A stretch of 64,000 nucleotides of DNA from Hemicordylus capensis (Eukaryota; Chordata; Lepidosauria; Squamata; Cordylidae), in the NCBI RefSeq assembly GCF_027244095.1, contig NC_069658.1, positions 267,290,687 to 267,354,686 on the forward strand, written 5' to 3'. Positions within the stretch are counted from its first letter, which is position 1. Each line of letters opens with the position of its first letter. The position numbers and the translations under genes were made by a program. The notes under the pieces are model-generated. The model was not told the origin of the DNA and did no database searches. It saw only the letters and a list, made by a program, of their open reading frames with translations. Below, piece by piece: positions 1-10,192 of the stretch.

Positions 1-907
1 TGCGCCTATCCTCCAGCTGCCAGGAGGGAGCTGCCACTGATCTCCTGCCCCACCTTCCACAGGGTGTCTGGCTGGCTGCTCCCATGTTGTGTTATGATGG
101 GGGCAATTATTGCTAACCCGGAAGGAGCTTCTTGCACGCAGGAGAAAGGGGAGGGTGACGGGGCAAGGATTCCAGGTATTCCGTTAACCCAGCAGCCAGC
201 TCTACTCTGCTAGCCCAAGAAGAGGGATGGGGGGGGGAATGAGGGGAAACAGGAAAGAGAAGGAGCCGAGGAATCTGTTAGGTGAGGTAGGTATAGTTGT
301 GCCTCGCCTCCTCCTCTGGGATGTGATTGGTTGGAGAAAAAACCCAGAGCAAGCTGTGGGAACACACACAGGCAAAAGTTCTGCAGGGAATGCGGAGAGC
401 GGCTGACCCTTTGTGAAAGGTCCGTTTAATCTCTCAAATTAAACTGCTGCAAATCTGCTGCGAAGCAGATTTGCTCTTTGGATACCTCGCGGCATGAAGC
501 CATGTCTGGATAACTTCCTGACTGCTTTTGTCCGCCTAGAGACATTGGGAGATGCATACATGCATCTCTTTCTCTGGTGTCATGTCTAGTTTGACCCTTG
601 GGTTCCAGATCTGGTACACATTCGTAATTTAAATGCAGAGGGTCTTTTTAGTGAATGTTCATCCTGCTCAGCGCTTGCCCTCTGCTGAGGACTCTGCAGA
701 AGGGATTTATTGACCCTGGCTGGGCTTTCTCTCTTTACAGGACTTCAGCATCTCTGCTGTCCTAAGGCCACTCCCAAGTGCTTTGTTCTGATCTGGGGAG
801 CTGGCAAGGTGCAACTTGGACTCTCCAGGGATGGAAGGAGCCCGCCTCTTTGGCCAGCACTGCTGTCTACCCCACCCTAGCTACCAACCAGCTTCCACAC
901 CACGATG
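1..907. other. Region upstream of mir-191; possible host-transcript promoter
   Basis: No coding exon is recognisable here. Around 300-350 there is a C/T-rich stretch followed by an inverted CCAAT box (tgattggttgg), which could belong to a promoter for the microRNA host transcript. GT-rich donor-like sequences (gttaggtgaggtaggta, about 278-294) lie just before it. The short open frames at 778-1113 overlap the microRNA hairpin and look like chance. The promoter reading is inference. Confidence 0.3.
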
Positions 908-997
908 GCGTGATCGTGGGCAACGGAATCCCAAAAGCAGCTGTTTTTTTCATAGCATTCCAGCTGCGCTTGGATTCCGTTTCCTTCTCTCCTGCCC
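908..997 (+). ncRNA. MIR191: mir-191 precursor hairpin
   Basis: The 23 bases at 921-943 are identical, from memory, to vertebrate miR-191-5p (starting caacggaatcccaaaa). The 3' arm at about 963-984 (gctgcgcttggattccgttt) is miR-191-3p with one or two changes, and the two arms pair around a loop of roughly 20 bases. The flanking ctctcctgcc also matches the known precursor. In mammals this microRNA is hosted with mir-425 at the 5' end of DALRD3, and the next same-strand gene here is DALRD3, so gene context supports the call. No open reading frame is needed to explain the conservation. Confidence 0.97.
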
Positions 998-1495
998 TGC
1001 TCTCCTGGACCTAGTTCACTCTCTTCCCCAGCTTGGGGTATGGGAGAGGTGCTAAAGAGCTGCCATAACGAACAAGGGATTTGGCTACAAAGTGTAAACA
1101 TGTTGTTCTCCACATGATGACAGCTAGAAATATTTAAAAATACTCACTAAGCTCCTCTGTATTCTGCATATGCCAGCCACAAGCTTCTGTGCTAGACCCT
1201 ACCAGGCTTGGCTGCTGCCATAAAAAGTGATCAGGGCTATGGGGACTCCTAAACAGACTATTGAAGTTGAGGGGAAACAGAATGGGCAGGTGGCAGATGT
1301 AAAACGAAAGCAAGCAAAAATATCCTTGATCATCTGGAAACCAGCCAGGTTGCAACCCAAGGAATAGCGTGAAAAATGAGGCTTGGTGCAGCTTGTCCAT
1401 GTGATACGTGATGCAACTGGCAGAATTAATGGTCAAAGGATATTGTGATGGCAGCTAGCATTTATGGGTTTGTTTTTTTAAAGAATATGACAACT

Positions 1496-1751
1496 AATAT
1501 TTATATACAAAAATGAGAAATATTTATATACTGCTTTTCAACAAAAGTTCCCAAATCAGTCTACGTAGATATAAATAAATAAACTGGCTCTCTGTCCCCA
1601 AAGGGCTCATAGTCTAAAAAAGAAACATGTTAGACACCAGCAACAGCCACTGGAAGGATGATGTGCTGGGGGTGGATAGGGCCAGTTGCTCTCCCCCTGC
1701 TAAATAAAGAGAATCATCACCTTAAAAAGGTGCCTCTTTGCTCAATTAGTA
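1496..1751 (-). mobile_element. L2-like LINE 3' end fragment
   Basis: The minus strand carries the same block seen four times in this window: ctctttatttagcaggggga, then the ccagtggctgttgctggtgtc segment (split here), then a gactatgagccctttgggga segment, ending in a ttgttgaaaagcagtatat tail. The agattgtgagccctttgggg segment resembles the end of L2 elements. Diverged copy; family name not certain. Confidence 0.6.
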
Positions 1752-3390
1752 GGGGTGGTGCTTAATAACACAAAAAGAGAAAGTTATTAAATAAAATCTA
1801 TCCATGGCTATTAACTATAACAGGCCTATCCATGGTTAGACAATATGCATATCCATGGTTAGATAGACCTATTATCTAACCATGGATAATGGTTATCTAC
1901 TAGAATAGCTAAGAGTGAAACCTCTGATTACCAGATACTGGAGAAAAACGAGGGGGTGAATATTGTGGGGTTCCAAGGAGTATCTAACTGGCCAGTTCTG
2001 GTGACAATGTGCTGGATGACATAGACCTTTGGTCTGATCCAGGAAGGCACTTTTCATGTTCTTAATGTATTTCATACAAGAGTAAAAGAGAGTGCTTTCA
2101 TAGCACTGGAGAAGGGGTATATTTTGAGGTTTAGGAAGGAAGTGAAGTACTTGAGAGAACAGACTTAGGGTAAGATAACTGGAGCTGTGTGCTGTGTTGT
2201 CAGCACTATGCATGTGTGGTGGTTGGCGAGGGGAACTTCTCTGGGTTTCTTCATATTCCTGCTCTCTAAAGATAGAGACATTTCCTGAAGAGGAACCACC
2301 AGAGTTGAGGCTACAGGCACTGCAGTAGGCAAGAGCTGCTGGCCATGAACTGGATAAAGCCAACTGCAAATTGGGAACGAACAACCACCCAATCAGGCAC
2401 TGCAGACATTAACTTCCTTCTCTTCTGGGTACAGCAAAGTTGGGACTGGGAGATTGGAGTTCACTTTGAGCAGATGTAGTGCCTTAAAGGATAGGGCAGG
2501 GAATGAGCCCTTGGGACAGGTCTAATGGTATATAGACTTAATGGGCAGGGTGGAGGGAACCTGGAAAAGTAGAAATAAACCAGTTGCTATCTCACCACTG
2601 AAAGCTGCTTTACACTTTACACAGTAGCATGCTGTGACAAATGTATAAAGTGGGAGGAGCAGAGTAGAGATCCACTAGAGATAACTGCAGAGTAGAGATC
2701 CACTGGATAATCGCAGCTCCTCAACATGTATACATTGAGGGCGAGCAGGCATGGGGGGGAGAGGTTGGTTTAACTTGCCTTCCCCCCCCCCATGACCAAA
2801 ACAACTTTGGGAGTGCAGAGTGCATTCCCAGACAATCTGCTGCATGCCTGCAAAGCAGAGCTCCGGAGGCCGGGATGACATGTCCCAGCCTCTGGAGATC
2901 CCACAATGCACTTTGCGACATGTGTGATGCATTGGGGGATTCCTCCAGGAGATGAGTGCTCTAGGCACACATCTTTGTGTACTCTGGGGCTAAACCTAGC
3001 CCCAGTGAACACATGATCCTGGAGCCCAATCTAAGGGCTCCCTTGAGCCCTTAACCCTGGCTAAGAGCTGGGTTTGAAAGCGGGGCTAGACCGCGCTGTC
3101 CGATCCCAGTGGTGCTGCCCAATCCCGGTGGTTCTCACACACAGCTTAACCCAGGCCGGGCTTCCCTAGCATGGGTTAGACATGAGAAGGGCCTCATTTT
3201 GTTTCTGTTGCATCTCACTAAAGGTCCCAAGCAGACATTATACACAGATACGTGTAAAATTTCCTCCCACTGATCTCTCTCTCTCTTGTTTTAATATAAG
3301 CAACTTTGGGGGGTTGTGATCAGGAATAGAAAAATGGTGTGTCCATGCATACTTTTTGGGGTAGCCATTTCTATGCTGAAAGTCCCTTTC

Positions 3391-3602
3391 CCCAACTCTC
3401 TTTATTTATCAGGGGGAGAGTAATTGGCCCTATCCACCCCCAGCACAGTACCTCCAGTGACTGTTGCTGGTGTCTGTCTTATGTTTCTTTTTTGACTGTG
3501 AGCCATCTTATTTATTTATTATTTCTCTGTGTAAACTGCCCTGAGCCACTTTTGGAAGAGTGATATAGAAATCAAATTAATAATAAAATAATAATAATAA
3601 TA
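3391..3602 (+). mobile_element. L2-like LINE 3' end fragment with ATA microsatellite tail
   Basis: Plus-strand copy of the block at 1496-1751, ending in actgccctgagccacttttg, a tail seen in many squamate LINE ends, followed by an (ATA)n tail at about 3581-3602. Confidence 0.6.
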
Positions 3603-4554
3603 ACTTGCTGTTCCAAACAGAGCATCCATCCATGTTATTTCTTGTGCTGCATTGAAGACTATCACTGCTTCTGTTGTCATGAGGGAAGAAATACAACTGC
3701 ACCTAGTATCATCAGCTATTGTCTAAGACAGATACAATATAAAGAAGTCATTTGGAATGCAGTGGGCTTCCTTTTTATATTACATTTGTCTTCAGCTGAC
3801 ATCAGAGACAGTTACTGGCATTTATTATAAAGTGGGGAAACCCAAATACATATACAAAGGCCCCATATATATCCTAATATAGTCATCAACAACAGCAACT
3901 TTACCACTGACTAGATGCTACTTCATGCTGAAGGATCTGTATGTCCTGGATGAATCACAGGAGATCGGAACATACTGTAAAAAACTTTTAAAAACACCCT
4001 CCTCCATTTTGGCCTAGGAAGCTACCTTGATTTTGCCAAAAATAATTAGAGCTGGAGAGGATCCTATGTTTTCTTGAAGTGACCAAATACCATATGTTGA
4101 TTAACAAAAGATCAAGTGACCAATACCTATGATGAGATACAAAAGATTCAAGGAGTTGTCTTAGAACAAAAGATCCTTAATATATCCAGTGCTGTGAACT
4201 ATTCTGGCAAGTAGTAGTCTCAGCATGGCTCTTTTCCAGTCCTACTCAGTGAGAGTGTTGAAATTGATGGTGCCAGAGAGTGCATCTAGGACTTCATAAA
4301 CGCAAAAAAGTGGGCTCTTCTCCCTGAGCTGGTGATATGGACTTGGTCATGTTAAGTTTCAGAAGACACCCACTATTAGAGCCAGGACAGTTTTGAGAGG
4401 ATGTGCCTGTATCCAACATGTTTCTCCAATAATGTTTCTTTTCTTTGTCAGAATTCTAGTCACCAAAACCCAAGCCACACAGACATGAAGAAGCAAGTGT
4501 GTGTGTCTGCTATCTGAAGGTACATATGTTTCCTGGAAGGCTCAGGAAAAAAGA

Positions 4555-4640
4555 AATTGCTTGGGAATGACACGATCACTCCCGCTGAGCAAGCAGCCAC
4601 ACAGCCACGGGGATGTCGTGTCTGTCCAAAGCTCTTTCGT
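4555..4640 (+). ncRNA. MIR425: mir-425 precursor hairpin
   Basis: Positions 4566-4588 match miR-425-5p (aatgacacgatcactcccg then ctga) with one base different from the mammalian mature form, outside the seed. The opposite arm at about 4607-4628 (ggatgtcgtgtctgtcc) is miR-425-3p with small changes and pairs with the 5p arm. The flanks tgcttgg and ccaaagctcttt also resemble the known precursor. Same strand and same order (191 then 425, then DALRD3) as in mammals. Confidence 0.95.
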
Positions 4641-5369
4641 AGATCCCAGTTGGGCCTATGAAACACAGTTTAATGGCAGCTATTGAATTATGAGTAGTCT
4701 GATTCTATTAACAGGAAACATGCCTCAGATTAACCTCATTGGCTATGATCCTACCACTGTACCAGCTTTGTGAGTAGATTGTTCCTAGCTTAACCCCACT
4801 CTCTCATTTAATGGCTTGTCCTACCACAGAATAACTCTTGGTTGAATTTCTTAGGAAGAGGTAACAAAACCTCCAAGGTGGGTGACTTCTAGAAAATGTA
4901 TTCTTGACAGCTGTATAATCCTGTAGAAAGTAAAAGCAGAAGTGATAGAACATTTCTACTGACATTCTACCATAAGAGTACATGTATAGGAAAAGGGAAC
5001 TTCAGAACCAGTCCAGCCATGGTTTTCTCAGCATGTTAAGTCATAAAGACATGGTTAGAAACAAAATACAGAACAGAAACATTGGTGGTACAGTTAAACA
5101 TTCCAACAAATATATTCTAGATGTAATTCTGGAAATATATCCTTATTTCTTCCTTTACCATTTTGTAGGGCAAAATGGCACCTGATGTTGTAAACATTAT
5201 GCTTCATTGCTAATAAACATACATTTTAAAAATTCAAAAGTAAACATTCCTTTTCAGGAACTAGGACACACATATCCAGCATTTTCTTACTGGTTGATAA
5301 AAAGAACACGTAAGTACATGGGGTAGATCCTCCATTTGGTCTCAAAGGGAAGCCTACAAATGGGAAGGA

Positions 5370-5500
5370 AACACATGAAGCTGCCTGATAGCAAGTCAGA
5401 CAATTGGTTCATCTGAGTCAGTACTGTCTCTTCTGATAGCAGTGGCTCTCCAGGCAGGAGCTGTTCCCAGCCTCATCACCCAAGATCATTTATCGCGAGT
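5370..5500 (-). repeat. Diverged SINE tail
   Basis: The sequence acacatgaagctgcctgata followed by a gtcagac...gagtcagtactgtct block is the reverse complement of the common SINE tail (ctgagctagatggaccaatg, then aggcagcttcctatgttcc) seen elsewhere in this window. Old and partial. Confidence 0.4.
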
Positions 5501-8188
5501 AGGAAGAGACTAGGGTCTCTTCCTACTGAGCGATTTAACTTTGAGGACCTCCCTTCACAACCACTCAGGAGCAGGGGTGAGGAATTGTGAAACAATCCAG
5601 TGCAAGTTGAGGTGCAACTTCCCCAGTTGCTTGCCCTCAGTGAAGCTCTGCCTGGGGCATCCCAGTAGAGCCGAGAGGGTTCTCCCTGTTCGAAGTGTGA
5701 GCCATGGTAAGCATTGTCTGGTGTCCAAAGTGCCCTGTTGCAAAGGTCAAGTCTCCACGTGGAGCGGGAAGGACTGTAGGTGGTTCTCCAGTTTGGAGTT
5801 CAAATGGGACTTGAGTCTGGTTTCTTAAAGATGCTGTCTAGTGCCCAGACTCTACATCTCATGTGAGATGTAAGCCCTGCAGATTAAAAAGTGTGAGAAT
5901 ACTGAAGACTTTGTTGGAACCCAACTAGTATTATTTATCACAGTGGGTCATGCCTGCAACTGCATCCCTGGTGCAGCTTTCCTAGCCATTGTTTTTACCC
6001 ACGTCGATGGGAAATAGCTCATTTTCCTAAGCATGCAAGGGGATGCCAAGGTGACCGTGGGTGGCGATCTTCTCCTGCCACTGCTGACAGTCAGTAGTTG
6101 GTCTGGCGTGAGCAGGAATTCTCAGATCACCTCTTGGCTGTGGGTGGTGCAGAGAGTACTATCCCTTTTGTTTAGCCTCTGTCATTTCAAGAAAAAGAAG
6201 TGGAAACTGGGTGAGATGAGAATGGGAAACTAGATGATGATGATGTGATTTGTGTGTACTCTGCTATAGGGAAAAATAAAATAAAGAACTCAAATTCTGC
6301 ACTAAGAAAAGTTATGAAATATTTCATATGTTTTGTTCATTATTTTTTTGCTGTTCCTGCTGCTGGTTTTGGTGAGGAGAAGTTATCCATGCCAGGACAT
6401 CCAAACCCTGTCCCTCTATCCTGGAAATCCTACAAAACTTCTTCTGGCGTTTGTAGTTTTCTTTCCTGAAATTGCCCACACATTTTGAAGTCTCACTGCA
6501 GTCTCAAGAGCTAGACATTTCCCTTTTCTAAAAATGAAAGCAGAGGTTGTCAGGTGGCTTTTGTGTAATTGTGGAGCACACACAAACCTGGGGAAGTGGA
6601 CAGAAAGGCTTTCCCCATCTCTGGTTTCAGCAATTCAGAATATTGCTTATGCGGAATGGTTAGAGATCCTCAGAGGATTTTCCAATCATTCATCTTTTAA
6701 CTGAAGTCCTTTTCAATTGTTATCCCCTCCACTTACATCCAATGTGTGAGGGAGAAAATGGGACCACACTGGCTAGCCGTGCTTTCTGATGCCAATTCTA
6801 CATTCTTAAGTATCCTGCATTCAGCACTTGTCCACACAGGGTGGTGCTGAAAACAAGGAGGATTCCTCTGAGTGATCCCTGTCTGAGTGACAGATGGGAT
6901 GTGGAGGCACGGCCAGCTGGTGTGTCAGCATGGGAGTGTGGCTAGCTGGCTGACACTCCCTGCCAAGAGAATAGGGGCTGGGGCTATCTTTTAGGATCAG
7001 AGTTGTTACTTTTCCATGAACATTTTAAGCAAAAAGAAATCTTGGGGGGAAACTACACTCTGTGGCCATTTGTGAAAATTCATGCTGCATCCAGAGTAAG
7101 GGGAGAAAAAGGAGACTCTTTTTTAACTAGACTAACAGAATAGAAAAACAGTACAGAAGATGGCTGTTTAGATCAAGGAGACCCTTCTGTGGCATAATCT
7201 AATCTCCTTTCCCCCATGTGATTGATAAACTGAGATGGAGGGGGATTTGAGACTAATCAGATTTCCTTTCCAGCTGAAAAAAATGAAGTTGGAATTGATA
7301 TTGAAGATCATGGTCAAAATAATCCCTGCCACCTCTTCATCTAACATCCTCCTTACAAATATTCTACAGCACAGACTTCACTTTATTTTGCTGAAGTACT
7401 TGACATTTTAAAAAGTGTTAAGAGTATTCACAACAATAACCAATAGTTGTCTGGTACAATGGCATTCTGCATGGCAGTTAGAACAGCAACAGATTTGCGC
7501 TGTGGAGGAAAATATAACATTTCCCAGGTACAAAATATTGCACATTTAATATTGGGAGAGTGCAATATTCGCACAACAGAATCACAGTCTCAAAATTAAA
7601 CAGGTTGTCTGTTCTCAGCAAATACAAGCCACTGGAGAGATGCTGTTGCAGTTAGGATATTTCCCCTGTACCCAAGTTTCTGCAGTTTAAACCTTTTGGT
7701 CATTAAAAAGGTGAGCTCCTTAGGCACACATCAGGGTTTGCCTATTTGCCCCTCCCCTACAGTTCCTTGATCTGGGCGCTTTCCAGTTAGCTGCTCAACA
7801 CCAGCAAAATGCTTCGGTTCAGGCAAATTGCATTTGAAATGTAAACAGTAGGGGGAGCAGTCTCACGGAAACTAACAACCCAAATAAGCAACTTTTTAAC
7901 ACCAGATACACGACATCATAGCACTATATCGCAGCGATTAAATTCAAAACAGGGCAATGGAAATGTGAACGGCACCCTGCTGTCAGTGGAGGGACTGCGA
8001 TGTCACAACACAGGAAGTGTGGAAGCACACTTCTGAGATCCGCAGTGACCCTGTTGGAGGGTGTAATCTGGAAAGGGTCCTGGTAAATTCTGCTGAGCCT
8101 GGGGGTCAGCAGTCAGAAGAGGAATAGGGGTTTTAGAACCTCAGTGTGTGAAGAGTACCTTCCTGGTTCAGTCATTGCAGCAGTAACA

Positions 8189-8443
8189 ACTACTACAAAT
8201 ATTTATATACCGCTTTTCAACAAAAAGTTCCCAAAGTGGTTTACACAGATAAATAAAAATAAAGATGGCTCCCTGCCCCCAAAGGGTTCACAATCTAAAA
8301 AGAAACATAAGAAAGACACCAGCAACAGCCACTGGAGGGATGCTATGCTGGGGTTGGATAGGGCCAGTTGCTCTCCTCCTGCTAAATAAAGAGAATCACC
8401 ACTTTTTAAAAATGCCTCTTTGCTCAGTTAGCAGGGGATCATA
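8189..8443 (-). mobile_element. L2-like LINE 3' end fragment
   Basis: Minus-strand copy of the block at 1496-1751; it ends with a tail reading atttatataccgcttttcaa on the plus strand and contains the ccagcaacagccactggagg segment. Less diverged than the 1496-1751 copy. Confidence 0.65.
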
Positions 8444-9890
8444 GCCCATAGCCTCAGCTGAAGATTTTACCAGAGGGCAGCTGTCCTGCTGCCAATTACC
8501 ATTTGCAGCTGAAACTATGATGTTAATTGTGTTTTTTAATTGTTGGTGAAAACAAAGAATTTACCATCTGGAAAAATCCCTAAGATCATCTAATCTATTT
8601 TTCTGCTTTAAAGTGAGAACCTCCTCACCTTAAAATACCCACTCATACAGGCACATGCTTTATATTTTCTGAAAAGCTCCCCAATGACCATCAGAATACA
8701 AATAACGCTGTGTGAGCACATAGATACTATTTTTCCTGGAGTAGCTGAACATCAGCTTTACACACGTCTGCTTGCCTGAGCCAGGGAATTTATGCTACTG
8801 TTTGGGTTGATAATTTCTCCAGCTGTATCCTCTAGATTTGCATGACTGCAAAAGCAAACATCAGTGTTGCAAGCACCTCTAATTTGGGTATTCTTCCCAG
8901 ATATTCTTCTTTCCATTTAACTGAAGCAGTGGGGAAGCATAACATGGTGATTCCCAAACGCCAACTGTAGGTTCCTTATGAGCAGATTTCAAATGCCTAG
9001 GCTAGCAGAAGGAATTGGGAACAATATTTAACGATTTGTTTGGTGGTGGTGGTGGGGACTATAGAGTCAGAGGGGTAGAGTCTAATCAAGGGTGAAACGT
9101 CCTCGGCAGGTGTGCTGGTGAAACACCTGAAAGCCACTGGCCTCAGCCTGAGCGAGAACTAGGCTATCAACCCTCTAACAGAGTATTATTATTAATGCTT
9201 AGAATCTCAGTTCTTCTTTGAACAATGACATCACGTCATTGGCTAGAAACCGCAAACTTGTTCTGTGGTGTATAGAAAGCACTGCACTGTGCACCTTTGG
9301 ATGTTCCAGAAACAATAAAACACGACAATGGGAATTGAAATAATGACAATATTCTTGCTTTGCATTTATCTTGGCCTGGGCAAAGTGGGGAGCCCAGAGG
9401 TATCTCACTTCTGCTTTATTCCATTCAATCAGTTTCTGTTTGAGAAATTCTCGTAACAGACGTACTTCCGTTGATCTCTGGATATAGAGAAATTTAAATA
9501 GCCCAAAATATGTGCGTTGAGGCGGGGAGGGGGAGAGCATGGTATGGTGATTAAATCGGGACGGAGGAGGTGGTGCAGCTGCTCGGCCATCGCATCATAG
9601 GAAAATGCCCTCACACGCATCAATGGACAAGGCTCAACCAACAAACTATTTTTAATATTAGTTGCAAGTCCCAGAACATTCAAGATATATTAACGATCAT
9701 GCAGACAACAAAAAACATAAGTGCCTAGTTTGGAAAAAAATGCATCGATTAAGGTCTCTTTTAAAACTCTATTAAGTTTTCCTTTAAAAGGAAAACGGAA
9801 TGTTTAAGGGAATAAAAGAGTCCTTAAGCATTTTACACTACTTTTGATGTTAGTACTGCTGCCCATATTAGCCCAAAGCATTTGGTGATA

Positions 9891-9962
9891 TTAACTAACT
9901 CAGGCAAAGGAGCGAGACGAGTAAGAGGCGGCAACCCCCTAGTCTTCGATGCCCCACCCCCT
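9891..9962 (+). repeat. Left arm of a near-perfect inverted repeat around DALRD3 exon 1
   Basis: This arm (ttaactaactcaggcaaagg to cgatgccccaccccct) is the reverse complement of 10403-10475 apart from one missing base and one substitution. It matches no other repeat in the window. Confidence 0.95.
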
Positions 9963-10192
9963 CTCAACCCTCACTCAAATGCCACACCTAAGATGGAGCA
10001 CATTCCACTCCTACGATGTCCGACACTCATTTAATTCCCCCTTAGAGCTAAAAGGACAAATCTAGCAACATACGTCTATGGTTACCCCATATGGTATCAC
10101 ATCCGGCTAAATGCGTGCCGGAAATTGCGTTGACCTCACCCTCTTCCCCCCCCCGCCCAAGAATTCCGGAGTAGGCGGCCCCTGTGGTCGCT
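9963..10192 (+). promoter_or_regulatory. DALRD3 proximal promoter / 5' UTR
   Basis: The 230 bases before the DALRD3 start codon contain an ETS-type core (gccggaaat at about 10119), a C-rich run and no TATA box, as is usual for housekeeping promoters. The codon before the start region is GTG GTC GCT then ATG GCG, with a good A/G-rich Kozak context only moderately met. The transcription start cannot be placed from sequence alone. Confidence 0.45.

Larger units (their letters stand above)
998..4554. other. Spacer between mir-191 and mir-425
   Basis: About 3.6 kb with no recognisable exon. It holds two L2-like LINE tails in opposite orientation (1496-1751 and 3391-3600), a C/G-rich foldback-looking stretch at about 2960-3190, and short A/T-rich tracts. 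The repeats explain part of why the two microRNAs are so much further apart than in mammals. Confidence 0.6.
4641..9890. other. Spacer between mir-425 and the DALRD3 promoter
   Basis: No exon that I can recognise. A diverged SINE tail lies at about 5370-5500 and an L2-like LINE end at 8189-8443. The stretch 7770-8060 reads like a diverged non-autonomous DNA element, but I could not define its ends. Any non-coding first exon joining the microRNAs to DALRD3 would have to lie here or further upstream; none can be pinned down by eye. Confidence 0.5.

Noticed and set aside
9199-9683. Minus-strand open frames near the DALRD3 promoter, considered as a head-to-head NDUFAF3
   Set aside because: The predicted peptides do not resemble NDUFAF3 and have no consistent splice sites; NDUFAF3 was not found in the window.
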